A stretch of DNA of 64,000 nt from Sepiola atlantica (lineage: Eukaryota > Mollusca > Cephalopoda > Sepiida > Sepiolidae): NCBI GenBank assembly GCA_963556195.1, contig OY744519.1, forward strand, positions 105,051,500-105,115,499. The letters are read 5' to 3'. Under the pieces are notes generated by a model. It saw nothing but the letters and a program-made list of their open reading frames with translations. It did no database searches and was not told the origin of the DNA. Within the stretch, counting starts at the first letter, position 1. Every line of letters begins with the position of its first letter. This document shows positions 21,601-33,829 of this stretch, piece by piece. Made by a program: the position numbers and the translations under genes.

Positions 21601-22740
21601 AATTTGTACATCCAGTCTACTTGCGTCTCCTCTCTGCAACTGTTTTAGCATAATACTATCTTTAAATCTCCTTTACTTATCATACTATTTGCTCAGCCAA
21701 TTTCAGCTACGTATCCGTCAGTCTTAACTCACTTTATATCATTAATGCATGTTGAAATTGATATAATCTATAGAGGTGGCGGATTTATTGGAACACAAAT
21801 AAAAAAACGTCAATTTTGATGATAAGATTATCATCCACTCTACAAAAAAGTACAATGTGTTTTTATTCGTATATAAATACATAAATATATGTACTTCCAT
21901 CTCGTAAAAAAAAGTGTAACGAGTAAAACACGTTCTTTTTATTAGTCCTCGGACGAAATCAGTTGAAGCAGAGAGTGGAAGCGAGAAAGCAAATAGCAAG
22001 TCAGAAAATGACGCGCCTGAAATGGATTAAGAAAGAAAATATTCACTTTATGATAAAAAAATAAACAGTTAGTGTTTTTTTCTTCAGATCATATATGAAT
22101 AATAATTATTATTTATACATGAATAATTAAATTACTGATGTAATTCCATGTTTTTATATAAACATTTTAGTAGAATATCTAGATAGATAACGAGTGCGAA
22201 CATTGGAAAAGAGTATTTATTTTCTGGCATTTTTGACAGAAAGGTGTGCACTACTATATAATAAAATCGCACATATCTTATTCAAAGACACATCAGAATT
22301 GACCCTATCTTTATGTTTCAAATAACATTCAAAGGATCCGTTGGAACATTCTATGCACGTGTATTGGAACACGCCATAAAAGTATCTCATACATAACGTA
22401 AAAGCTGTTTTCCCCTATTTCTTTTCCGTGAATAGCTGTCTTATCAAGATATTGTACCTTCAATTGTATAAGGTAAGAAATGATCTAAAATAAATAAAAA
22501 TTCTATTTCGGATCTACTTTAATATTTTAATCTGTTATCCTGATCGATATGTTAGTTTTCATCAGTACTAAATAAAATAGTTAGAAAAGCCTTATCCTCA
22601 CACTCATAAATCCTCCTACTGCCAGATAAACTCCCATCATAACCCCCCAAAATTTAATAACAGACAACCTTTTTAGAATAATCGGCTGACCCAAATTTGA
22701 CTGCAAAGAAAGAAAGAGATGGAAAGTGATAGAGAGATTG
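21601..22740. other. No gene seen
   Basis: AT-rich DNA. An 85-codon frame at 21742-21999 (minus) has no recognisable motif. Confidence 0.5.
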
Positions 22741-22800
22741 ATGGAGAGAGAGAGTGAGAAAGAGAGAGAGAGAGAGAGAGAAAAGAAAGAAATGGGAGAA
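22741..22800. repeat. (GA)n tract
   Basis: GAGA repeats with A and T interruptions, flanked by purine-rich DNA. Confidence 0.9.
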
Positions 22801-23555
22801 GAAAGCAAAAGAGAAACAGGAGATGAAAAGAAATAACTCTGGCCAAAACAGCATAAACCGCCATTTCTTGTTGATGTAGTTAATAGCGTCGCCATTTAAC
22901 AATTGCTGGGTTGGTTTAATCAGTTATTGCGTCGTACGTATAGACAGAGATTGTAAGTTTGAACCTTAACGACTTCATAAATATTTTCACTCTGATTTTG
23001 TTCCAAAATGAACTTTCATGACCTCCGTTAAGTCTCGCGATATAATGGATAACCTCTGTAAGGGTGGCGGCGCATGTAATTTTGAAGCAAAGGTTGCACA
23101 ATTTCCATCTACACATCTCCTGAGTCGTCACTGCCTTATTCCAGTGACAAAAAGAAGTCCAGGACGACTGGAAACAATGCAGAGAAAACGGAGAGCACAT
23201 ACAGCATCTGGTATTCCCAAATAATCCCCACTTCTAGTATTGACCAAACTCAATGTCTCTTAACTTCGGTGATCTAACCGGTTACCGGTGTGTCAACGTA
23301 ATTATGCCATATGCAAAATAAACATTTCATATTAAGAAGATTGTTTAGTTTTTCTTTTATGTATTTTTTAAAAATCTACATAAATTACGACCCCGAACGA
23401 CGCTGGGTAGGTAGCCTTGCTAGTACAATATAATACTCAAATACGCCTTGACGGCTTTATTAGAACATTTCATTTCGTACATTCGTTAGTAGAGTGTAGT
23501 TCTGATCTACGGACATCTGGGGTTTGGCGCAGTACGTTTCCACTACACACTCAGC
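22801..23555. other. No recognisable gene
   Basis: A minus-strand 94-codon frame (22916-23200) has TLTEVIHYIARLNGG, faintly transposase-like, but too weak to call. Remainder unremarkable. Confidence 0.45.
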
Positions 23556-23559
23556 TTAG

Positions 23560-23800
23560 ACCGACCCAGTTGGCAGAATGGTAAGAGTATCCGTTAATGG
23601 TCCGGGATACTAATGTTAAACCTCGGTTAAGTCATACCAAAGCTTACAAATGGTACTTGATGCCCCCTTGCTAGACACTCATAATGTAAAAGAACAAGGT
23701 AGATGTAAATGTAGTAATCATGGTGAAGAAGTGGCGCCCCTACACTTGGTGCAGTAGGTAATGAAAAGGGATGCTCCGGCTCGCCTCTGACTATGGTCGA
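23560..23800 (+). repeat. tRNA-derived SINE
   Basis: CCCAGTTGGCAGAATGGTAA is an A-box-like tRNA head, followed by a degenerate B box (ATGTTAAACCTCGG at about 23613). A unique-looking body follows with ACCAAAGCTTACAAATGGTA and CTTGATGCCCCCTTGCTAGA, then GTGGCGCCCCTACACTTGG. It has the layout expected of cephalopod-type tRNA SINEs. The right end is uncertain. Confidence 0.6.
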
Positions 23801-24172
23801 ATACTTTACGTTTTGAAGGGTTATATTAGAACATACCATTAAACGATACAAAATAAACAAGCGTCAGTAAGCTAACGTCGACTTCGCTGCTTTCATCATA
23901 TTTTGTTACTTTCTTTATTCCATTGGCAGAGAAGAACTTATCGACCTTTCCTCGTTTCACTATAAAGTCTGCTTTTTTTCTTCCGCTTCCGCCATACTTG
24001 AAGTAAAAAGAAACGATTGTCTGTTCGGGGAAAGTAATTATTGTCGTTGAATGCATATCGAAGTGAACCGCTTTCGTAATTTCTTCCAAGCAAAATAAAA
24101 TTACAAATCAAATTGATCTGCTTGGTGACTGAGTGTATACGAACAACTATAAATACACTCACACACATACAC

Positions 24173-24175
<3 letters not shown>
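23801..24175. other. No gene seen
   Basis: Minus-strand frames of 77-87 codons overlap here without recognisable motifs. AT-rich. Confidence 0.5.

Positions 24176-24232
<57 letters not shown>
24176..24232. repeat. (TA)n microsatellite
   Basis: A pure TA run, preceded by ACACTCACACACATACACATG. Confidence 0.95.
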
Positions 24233-24237
<5 letters not shown>

Positions 24238-24480
24238 CTAAGAATAGCTTTTTTCATTTATACACAATGAAAAACAATTAATCTATTTTTCATGAATAAT
24301 ACAATGCTAGCAAAAGAAAAGAAACCAATTTATGAAACCCATCCGCAAGATACGCTATCTACGGAAACACACCTACTGCTAACAGTACACAGGTATTCAT
24401 CTTTCCCATATTCCTAGTATGAAACCAATGCGATACTAATTAAATTCGCATATTACAGACGTAGATCTTGTATTAGCAGA

Positions 24481-24503
24481 CTTATATATATATATATATA
24501 CAC

Positions 24504-24540
<37 letters not shown>

Positions 24541-24562
24541 TATATGTGTGTGTGTGTGTGTA
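24481..24562. repeat. Compound (TA)n(CA)(TG)n tract
   Basis: TA runs with CACATA and CATATA interruptions, ending in about nine TG units. Confidence 0.95.
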
Positions 24563-24706
24563 AATAGGAACATAACCGTTCGATAAATAAAAGAGTAATA
24601 TCCTGTCCGATAGAGCTACATTCTTTCAATGTTTATCTGAATCTGGTAAACTAGACTTCTGATGATTTACAATGAGGTGAAATTATATTTCGTTAATCTA
24701 AGTATA

Positions 24707-24836
<130 letters not shown>

Positions 24837-24849
24837 TTAATATCTGAAA

Positions 24850-25620
24850 GGGGTCAAATCAGGCATAAAAGCATTTGCCATTACGCGGAAATTCCGTAGG
24901 AAGCCCTACTCTCACCAATGGTTCATTTCGACGATGCAGCTGCTAGTGTGCATAAGCAACATTCATTCCGCCGTTACAACTGCAATACGTCAGCTACAAA
25001 TAGACCAACATTTATAGCATCAAGGGACCATTGTTAGAGTGTAATAGCCGCAGCTAAGAGTAGCTCTACTGAGATGACGAAAACACGCAGAAACTAGGAA
25101 CTCTCGATTTCTGTAAAATCTATAATTATGTGCTGAACAATGGACAATCAGTAATTTCCCACGAATCAAACTACCATGGTGTCGCTTGCACGGCAATGGA
25201 TAAGTCTAAACTGCTTGTCCAGCGGTGTGTCTTAAACTTCACCTTGGACTCCTCAAACAACTGTCTCTCTATTTTACCTTACAGACGGAAACCACATTCG
25301 ATGATCTTATCATCCCTCCAATGTCTTAGATATCATTAAAAACTTAACATTTCCAAAGCATGTAGACCTGATCTTATCATAGCTATAGTAGTAAAGAAAT
25401 TTCCCGCTGTCATCTATAAGAAATGCCTCCCAGAAAATTGCTTCCCTGATAGCTGGAAAATTACCAATGGTATCAGTCTTCAAGAATACTGCCAAAAAGA
25501 CTGATCTGCAAAATTATCGCCACATAAATCTCCACCCATTCTCCACGAGAATCTTTGGATCTACAACCTCGAAAATTCTAAACTTCTTCTGACCTAAAGT
25601 ATGGATTTAGGCAATGGTAT
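24850..25620 (+). pseudogene. Jockey-like LINE ORF2 fragment (linker and start of RT)
   Basis: Read across frames on the plus strand. Near 24890: RKPYSHQWF and a Cys/Ala/His segment that corresponds to the linker after the endonuclease. Near 25040: VIAAAKSS with EMTKTR. Then the open frame at 25130-25339 with VLNNGQSVIS, KLLVQRCVLNFTLDSSNN and LPYRRKP, the linker before RT. Near 25340-25560: LKNLTFPKHVD (usual K-A-x-G-P-D box, altered), SLIAGKLPMVSVFKNTAKKT and LQNYRHINLHPF, equivalent to RT motifs 0-1. It ends at KVWI/YGFRQ. At least five frameshifts. Truncated both ends: no catalytic YADD. Confidence 0.8.
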
Positions 25621-25799
25621 ATACAATTGCGAAGTTTCGTCACAGATCGGGAGCAGATATGACGATCGGAGTGGGTGGATATTCCGCCTTTTTCCCCCCT
25701 CCAGCTGGCAAGAGGAGAACACATATTATCAAGAGAAATCCCAAGAAACGAGACAAGAACAACTATAAAATGACCCCCTCCATCTCTTCGTATTGATAC

Positions 25800-26005
25800 A
25801 CTCCTATTTGCCTTACTTCTATTCATTCCAAACAAGGCACACTGACACGTAAGGGGTTACTGTGAATTTGCGGCCAGATTGTTTGGGGAATCCGAAATAG
25901 GGAGTTGTGCAGCAATATGCTTATTAATATTACATTCACATTCATGTATGTTGGTACAGTCAGGGAAACAGGGAGCAGGGGGATTCTAAAGGCAAACGAT
26001 CCGAG
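25800..26005 (-). pseudogene. Jockey-like LINE ORF2 C-terminus and 3' UTR
   Basis: The minus strand reads FPDCTNIHECECNINKHIAA, then a 3' region whose nucleotides match 53490-53650: the shared blocks are GGGGTTACTGTGA, TGCTTATTAATATTACATT and GCCAGATT. The FP...N-x-N-K-H-I/F-A-A/V pattern is the same as in the copies at 53430 and 54400. It faces the plus-strand fragment at 24850, so two independent insertions meet near 25620-25800. Confidence 0.7.
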
Positions 26006-28044
26006 GAAAGAAGCTATTACTGTAGAAAGCCTCCCGGCATCTGTAAACCTCTACAATAAAGGACTGTTTATAATACTTTTTCTTTCAAATGCCAACTCTT
26101 TTATTAGTTATAGACTAGCTTACTGCGTGACGTAGTTATGTACGGAGGTTGAGACAGCGGTATTTATATACATATACAACTATTAGACTTAACTGATTTG
26201 GCTGTGCACTTAATTTTATGAGAAGACGAAGGGGAGTATATTTGATTTTTCGGTCCAGTGATTTCTGATTAGCCGTTATTATCAGGTATAATTGATTTCT
26301 TGGTGGTGAACGGCTCAATGATATTGGCTTGCTCACTTAATGTCTGTGTTTAGCTGCTGATGTTGTGACACATTTAGGGTAGTGACTGTGGTCAGCACTG
26401 ACCATTAGCCATTAGAATTAGAACCGTAGTAAAAGTAAGTCATGAAATCATTCAAATAACGTGATCGTTCAGTCACAAAAATTGTCCACAAAATTAAATT
26501 TATATTATAACTAGAAGATTACTCGCCTCAGGACGGGTAAAATTGATTCGCCAAACAAAACAGGTTTGCACCACTTTTGTTTCCGGTTACGAAGATTAAA
26601 ATGATGAGACTAAATCTTATGTCTAGTACAGTATTCTTAGTCTAATTTTGATCAAAATCAATTACATGATTTTGATTTTAGAAAATGTCTAAAATTTAAG
26701 GCATAAGCCTAAGAATACTTGAGAAGAATTGACATTCAGCTAGTGACTATGGAACAAATTCAAGTCAAATATGATAACTTTCAAATTCTCAAATGGAAGG
26801 TTGTGCTCATATTAATCCCCTTAAAAGCCGTCAAACAGTCCTAGCAAAAAACTAAACTTTACGGAATATTAATCAATTGATGTCAAATACACAATTTATA
26901 AAATTATACAATTAGCTGAGGTATCTGAATTTTTACGAACAGCCTCCATCCTTTTTCATGTATTATTAATTTTTACTAAATATAACCAACATATTGACCT
27001 CTTAAGCCTAGTAGCTGTGTTCTAAAAATTAATGGACGGTTAATTAGTTTAGGAGTGAATCTTGTATATAAAAATATATAAACATACACACATAATTAAC
27101 TTTATAAAGATAAACATTGAGCAGTTGTATCTATCTGTCTATTTATTCCATCAAAATCTTTACCAATCCCAAGTGACAAACACTTTTGTTTCTCTCTCTG
27201 TCATTGTAAATGTATACGTAATGATCTGTATTATAATTCGGCAGGTTGTGTTTTTCTTTGTTTTGTTTATTTATAGGATCCAAAAACTGCTAGACAGAAT
27301 TCTCGTACAATATTTACTGTTTTCCTGGGTTTTGTCTATCTTGGCTTGCATGCAGTAATTTATCATGGCCTTTTTTGTACAGTAATCACTACCAATTCCG
27401 TTTTACTATTCAAGTGTCTTTCTAATATCCTTTATCCAACATAACTCAAACAACAAAGAATAAATGATTATATTTTTCTTTTTCTTCCAATCTTGAAATT
27501 GTGAAAACAACTACAGTCACATTCCAAACGCGATCTATACCAACGTACTTCTCCTGGCCTAAGTCTCATTACGATTAAGATTATAATTCTTATTCACAAT
27601 CATGTTCTGCGATTACCCTGGGTGATCTCATTACATATCCAAGACACCTAAGTATATATAGTACCCTTTTTTATCTCACGTAGGATAATATTAGATTGTC
27701 TTACAAGTTTTTACATGATAAATATAGTCACGCCATATTTGTCAAATTTAAGTGTTTGCCTGTATAATAAAGCATTCGAAACTGAGCATCACTTTTCACA
27801 AGTAGTTTGATGTAATCAATATAGGGGAGTGGTTCATTTAATACCTATACTTTGGGGATTTACAGTATGTATTATTATGGAGTTTGTTTATGGAGAACAT
27901 TTCTAAACAAAACAATAACGGCGATAGTGGGTCACAATTTACTTGCCTTACCAATAGATAGGGATAGAACATTTAAAAAAGATCTCTCAGTCAAGTAGGA
28001 TTTTCTCTTTACTAATTAAAGTTTTAAAAGATAACGTGTTATAT
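26006..28044. other. No gene seen
   Basis: 2 kb of AT-rich DNA with short open frames only (66-98 codons) that show no motifs. No tandem arrays. It is one of the least structured stretches of the window. Confidence 0.55.
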
Positions 28045-28390
28045 CAGACATATACTACACTTTGATCCGAGCCAAAATATTATTTACATCCTCTTCAGGA
28101 GGTTAATCACAAAATCAACTGAGGTTTTGTCAAGACTGCGAACTAGAAATGCAATTTGGCCTACAAAAAAGTCACGAGAATTCCGGTCGGCATTCCGCGG
28201 CAAGGGCGCATCAGGCGATAAACAATAAACTAAAACCTCCTCAAAGAAATAAGGTAAAGCCTGGGAAGGTTGACCTCCTAGGTCTGAAAGGAACTATACA
28301 TCAGTGGGACAGGAATAAAGCCACTCTTGGACTGATTGTCGAGAACGTATCCCAGTTAATCTCTTTAATATATCCGAGTTTAATATTTGT
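28045..28390 (-). repeat. U2-fused repeat element, copy
   Basis: 28045-28078 is, on the minus strand, TTTTGGCTCGGATCAAAGTG followed by TAGTATATGTCTG, a clear match to U2 snRNA nucleotides of the 5' region. The plus-strand body that follows shares with 58503-58770 the blocks TCCTCTTCAGGAGGTTA, GTCGGCATTCCGCGGCAAGG, CAATAAACT, AAAGCCTGGGA and GACCTCCTAGG. A 113-codon frame at 28149 falls in this element and is not a gene. Relative to 58503 the U2 piece lies on the other side of the body. Confidence 0.75.
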
Positions 28391-30300
28391 ATTGCCAGAA
28401 TTCATAATTACGTGGTCGGTCTTAAAAATAATGATTTTTTTCTACATCTCCACGACATGTGATAAGAAAGAAACATCTAATTGTTGTTGAAATTTTAAAT
28501 ATCTCAATTCAGTTATTCATCCAACTATGCGGGAAACTGCACTAACGTCAATTCATTATATTAACAAGTTTCTTTTTGTATTTGATCAGAGGCTTGTCAA
28601 ATTCTCTAGAATCATTTGTTTATTAAGCGCAGATCTGTGCACGATGTATAGCTGTTGTTTAAAACGATTTTTGTTCATCAGGGAATATTTAAGTGGCGAT
28701 GAAGAACTCATTAATAAGTTCCGTTTAAATAAAAATAAAACAGACTTTACACATTATTGCTGAGCATGTTAAATGTCTGTAGTATTTAGGAATTTTTATT
28801 TCGTCAAAATGGTGGTACCATTTACTAGCTACACTGGAGTTATAGTATAGGCTAATTTGTAATTTCGTGTTTTATTTTTTAATTCGTTGATAAAAACCTA
28901 AACTCAATGAGTTTTGAAAGAATATATCATAAACTCCTTTAAAAAATAGTGTGGTAATTTTCTTCATATTCTAAGGATCCGAAATCCAGGAATGCGTTCA
29001 AAATGGCTGCCGTTTACAATAATCCAGTATCTTTGCTAGTACGCATGATAGAATTACAAACACGGTATCTAAATATAGGTTTTCTGACAAAGGGAATCAA
29101 TGAAACATTACATTTAATCTAGCGTTATGATTTACATGCCTATTTGAATATGGCGTCTGAAACTTAAAGTAAATTCTACTTATTTAGACACTGTCATCCA
29201 TACAATGATATTGTAAATAAATTTACAAATATTATATTAGTTTAATGTAAGTAATGTTTTGAGTACGTGGTATATACATATTATATAAGCAAGTCAATAA
29301 ACAAATGTATGTATCTAGAGTGACCCCACATTAGTTATTATTCAGTAAGTTATCAACTAAAAAGGATGTAAAAAGTCTCATGGTGTATAGGTGTAGTTTT
29401 TGCAATTAATATACAACGTCTTCACATTTCTCATTTATCACTGGTTGGCTAGTTCAATTGTTGCAAGTGCAAACCTAACATCTACACACTTCTGTACATA
29501 AGATATTGTTAGCGCAATAGCTTCGTCACATCCGCGTTACTATCCTCACTTTATAGTGTGCAGTATTGTATCAAGAGCTGGCTAATTAAAACATATAACA
29601 AGAGAGAAATGACTGGAGCCTGCGTTAAATTTTCAACCAAATGCACCAGGTTTTCGGAGGAGTGGGTGCTTTACGTTAGTTTTCTTTGAAATCATGGCTA
29701 CGTAGTATAACTGAAGCAAAAGTTGGTGGAGGGTTTCCTCATCGTGCTGCACGATTTGAGTAAAGGAACCAAAAAAGCTAAATTACTGTTGTATGTTTAT
29801 CTAATCGATATAGCAAACAAAGTAAACATTCAAACTGAGAGTATGAATGTCGTCTTAGTATCGCTAGCACATCAAAGAACTTATCGTAAATTATATGAAT
29901 GCCTTAGAGTACCAGCATTTGGTTCAGCCTACCAACATGCCGGGGCCTGTCAGATCATGAACTACCAACAGTGCAGAAACGCACATTTGTCCTACGTTGT
30001 TGCATACATAAACGTTTTTCCAAATCTTGCCATTGCCAGTGAGGAAGACAGAAGGTACTGGCAAGTGTAATTATATATGAACAACGAGCAACAATACATC
30101 AATGTCTGGAAAATTGACCGCAAGTATTGCTTTATGGAAAACAGTTGCAGCAGGCATCATGAACAAACTGCCTTTTTCTTCCTGGCTGTAAGTGAGAAAC
30201 GAATCATAAATATCAACATTGCTCTAGATTGTCTTCCTGGGGTCTCCATAAATTTGTTCAGTATGTTGTTTTAGCTCCTGCTGTGGCGTACAACCTCGTT
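28391..30300. other. No recognisable gene; two unassigned adjacent open frames
   Basis: Plus-strand frames at 29723-30070 (115 codons) and 30077-30274 (65 codons) lie in the same frame, separated by one stop and 6 bases. The first contains LLLYVYLIDIANKVNIQTES and ends SEEDRRYWQV. Residue composition looks protein-like, and the two might be one decayed ORF, but I recognise no family. Nearby on the opposite strand is the TE-type fragment at 30303. The remaining DNA has no features. Confidence 0.4.
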
Positions 30301-30302
30301 AG

Positions 30303-31060
30303 TCAAATACTCGATAAGTTCTGTTTTGGTCTGGATATCTGAAAGAAAGCCTTCCAGGGAAATATAGGGATTATTAAAGTGATGCTGTTTTTCCTTATCT
30401 GTTCCTTGAGTGATATTGTAATAAACCTATCGAACACGTATCTTTCCTCATCATAGTTTGCAGCTATGTTACAAATTATCGGTAGAAAAGAATCTGCCAA
30501 ATCTTTACACATCTTCATTGGATAAGTCTTGGTAACCCAGTTTAACACAGCCATTAACCGATGATGATTACTCGGTATACTGGTTGTTGCTTTGTCTCAG
30601 CAACTAATCTAATTTTTTAGCTGGTACTTGTAATGGTATATTCGCTTCTGGATTTCTACATGGTTTATTTACAGTTACCTTGTTTATGTATTTCTATCAG
30701 CTTCATCGTCTTGTGCATTACTATTGACTTTCTCAAAATAGTGTAGTATAGGAGTCTTTTCATGAGTTAAAAAAGAGAGTCATCACATCAAACTTAAAAA
30801 GTTCCTTCAGGTCAAGTTCTGGTCGATTTCTGAAAGAGTCCTCTCTCTTTTTGGATCTTGACATCCGTGTCCGCTACTTTGATTTCTGTTGATGCATTAG
30901 CGTTTTTGTGAGTTCCATGTTTCTATTTAGTCATTTTGTCCAACACAAGACGTTATCCTTCTGTCAGACGTTCAGTGACATCACCTTCAAACAAATGATG
31001 ACCAATATCGTCACTGCGTATGATTTCATTGGTAGCAGTTTCAGTCAGTCAGGACGACCT
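30303..31060 (-). pseudogene. N-terminal region of the DTDLLVLL-family TE protein
   Basis: Minus strand with many stops. In order: DDIGHHLFEGDVTERLTEG near 31000, KVADTDVK and ERG near 30850, KTPILHYFEKVNSNAQDDE near 30730, then an open frame (30303-30554) with WVTKTYPMKMCKDLADSFLP and NYDEERYVFDRFITISLKEQ. A GYDEVR-x-V-F-DRY-like box preceding a KxxxR segment is characteristic of the same uncharacterised protein family as 21025-21290, where it lies N-terminal to the DTDLLVLL motif. The (Y)DE...FDR box suggests a nuclease, but no activity is established. At least four stops. Confidence 0.6.
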
Positions 31061-31404
31061 TGGTGATCAAATTGTAACATCTCATTCTCATCATGCTAAT
31101 GAAATACTGTACTATTTTTTGTTGTACTTTGTGTGACACGAAAGAGCTGTTCCATTGTGAGTTATTCCCTCACTGTTGCACGTGCTGTAAATTTGACAGT
31201 TCAGGTGCAATGAGGAAGTACTCATCCCATAACTTTTCATTTTACCTGATTCCTACTATCCAACCAATAAATTTAAGTTCACAATTCTCTAGTTTTATCC
31301 CATGGCGCGGAGTGATGAGGTGAATCCAGCAACGCCTTTGATAACACTAAAGTTGTCTTCATAACATCAAGCGAATTTTTCAGATGAACTGTTCCATATA
31401 TTAC

Positions 31405-31406
<2 letters not shown>
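31061..31406. other. Probable further N-terminal remnant of the preceding element
   Basis: The minus strand shows short in-frame patches but no clear motif. I see no separate feature. Confidence 0.35.

Positions 31407-31456
<50 letters not shown>
31407..31456. repeat. (TA)n microsatellite
   Basis: A pure TA run of 25 units. Confidence 0.95.
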
Positions 31457-31459
<3 letters not shown>

Positions 31460-33829
31460 TGGAAACAGAGGTACATCATTTAAATAGTCGTTGGCAAATA
31501 AGTATTTTATAAGTGCTTCCATATTCCTCCTCAGTTGATGAAATGCAACATCTTGTTTGCAGTGCAGTCAGATTGTTTGATCCTTTCGAATATATCTTGG
31601 GATTCCAAGATTTCGATCGGTTTTGTAATAAGACCATGAGTAAATGAGTAGAAAGAAAAAAATCAATTCCCCTGAGCGATGGTGTGTCCTTTTTATTTAA
31701 GAAAATGGGGGTTCTCTAACAGAAGGGAGGTAGTGATAGATGAAAATACTTTTACATTTATTCATATATATATATATATATTCGGATACGAAAATATATG
31801 ATGAGTTAACGCAAGAGAAAGTCCTATCTCTCTATATATTTAGCTTCTCTTTCTCTCTTTTTTCGCTTCCTTTAAATTTGTGAAAGAAAATATGCATGCA
31901 CTTTCTAATTGACATAGTATAGCAAACATAGAATGATACAATTTCTAAGTAATAGATCAATGTCAACATATTTTTATATTAGATTATACTGGGGGACAGT
32001 TTTTGATATATTGCTAAGCGCACGTGTTTCTACATAATTTGAGTTTGGAGAATTCAAGTCTTCAGTTGACTGTTAGTTGTGTCTCCTTTTTTACTTGAGA
32101 GGTTTTGCCTGTCAGATTATGTCTGTTTTTGGCGTCCAGATTTATGTCTTCCTGATATCTTTATCTCATTGAAGACTGCTTTTGGAAGTATAAGCAAAAA
32201 GCGAGCAAGGTAACTACGAGTGCCAGATAAAAGTGTTTTCCGTTAAGGATTTGTCTTAGTCTTGTTAGTGAGTATAGTTCAGCTTAGACAAATGCTTAAT
32301 CAATATCAATCTCTTCCATATAGAAAACGGAACAAGAATTGGTGATTGATGCACTCACGATTCATCCACAACTTCATGACTATATAGTAGAGCTGAATAT
32401 CAAGTCTCATAACTATGAAAAATTCTGGTTTCATGGCATTAGTGGCGATATCACAGACTATCAGAGCTGTATAGCGAGTGTTATACTCTGTTGGGGAAAA
32501 GAGTACCAGTGGAGATACTAGAATAATGCTTGTCTTTGGACAACAAAGAGAGGGCAAAGAGTGTAATGTATCTCATGTTCTTGGACAAGAGGTAGGTGTT
32601 ACTTCTATTTTCTTTTCTTTAAGATTTAATTTAATAATTTAATAATCCAAACCAGACTATAATTTTTCTTAAGAACGAGTTTTTTTTAAATCCATGTGCG
32701 AATCTCTAGATACGCCTTGATCATTAATAGGCACTGAAGAATATTAGAACCAGTTTTATATCAATATTAATACTATAGTTATGCTGTTGTTGTATCAAAA
32801 CAGTCATCTTTGATTTATGGCATTAAAACCTGAAGCAACAGTAGCACCCTATTTTTCTTATGCCCACATAATATACTCAATGAATCAGAATTAAATATAG
32901 ATTATATATACGAATTAACGAATTAATCTCTTTTACATTATTTTTAATGGGAAAATATTATTCGATTTTTCAACAATTACTCTTAAGACAGTTTTTCAGA
33001 ACAAATTATGTTCGAAAATCGAGATTACACTGTATATAAAAAAATAGTTTCAAAAGTTTGTGCATAAATTAGATGGAGAGAGGCAGTTGGATGAGGAGTG
33101 TGTTCCAAAACTAAAGTGACAGAAGTTTTAAAACACGCACTTTTTACAGTGTTTTATTTATACTCCTGGCTAACGCCGGATAACCCTGCTAGTATATACT
33201 ACGAAAGACTTAGCAGACTTTCCTTCTATCAATGAAGAAATAGCCTTGGGCAAGATTTAAATTCACATGTCTTGTCTTAGCGAATCCGTCTTTTTGTGAC
33301 TATAGCGTTGGCTGTTTCGCCAACGAAGAATTATTGACAAGAAGCGTTCAGAACTGCCAATATTCATACAGGATGCCGCCATTGACGTCTCGGCGAACCA
33401 ATTAGAATCTCTCAGTTGTCACTCGCCTGCAGACACCATTGCGAGTCGCCATGATTGAAGAGCGCGCCGCGTGGCGGGAAGCTGGGCGGGTCGTCATTTA
33501 TATCACAAGCATTCGTTAGTAGGTCAAATAGTACGATTCTTGATGGGCTGATAATCAATTCTATTTGCCCTGTGAATTGATAAGAAGTTAGCAGAAAATA
33601 GTCGGACTGCGAAATGCCAGAGAAAAATAAGAGTAAGATAATAAAAAAGAGAATTTAAAGCAAGATTGTGTACTTCGTTGATCGATACAGAAAAAAAAAC
33701 AACGTCTCCACAGTCACAATCAGTAACCGTATATAATTATAGCGGTAACTGCAACCTTCGCTATACAACTGATTTAAATAAATAAGTTTAAGATTTTTTT
33801 AGATAAAGATAGATAATTTTTATTATTTG
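31457..33829. other. No gene seen
   Basis: 2.4 kb. A short TA run at 31764-31781 is present. 33390-33500 is locally GC-rich (GAGCGCGCCGCGTGGCGGG), the only such patch in the region, with no identified function. The 83- and 60-codon frames at 32306-32557 have no motifs. Confidence 0.5.

Noticed and set aside
22916..23200. TLTEVIHYIARLNGG, faintly like a transposase C-terminus
   Set aside because: A single short patch with no catalytic motif, no flanking similarity and no inverted termini.
32306..32557. 83- and 60-codon frames as parts of a TE protein
   Set aside because: I could find no motif in either strand.
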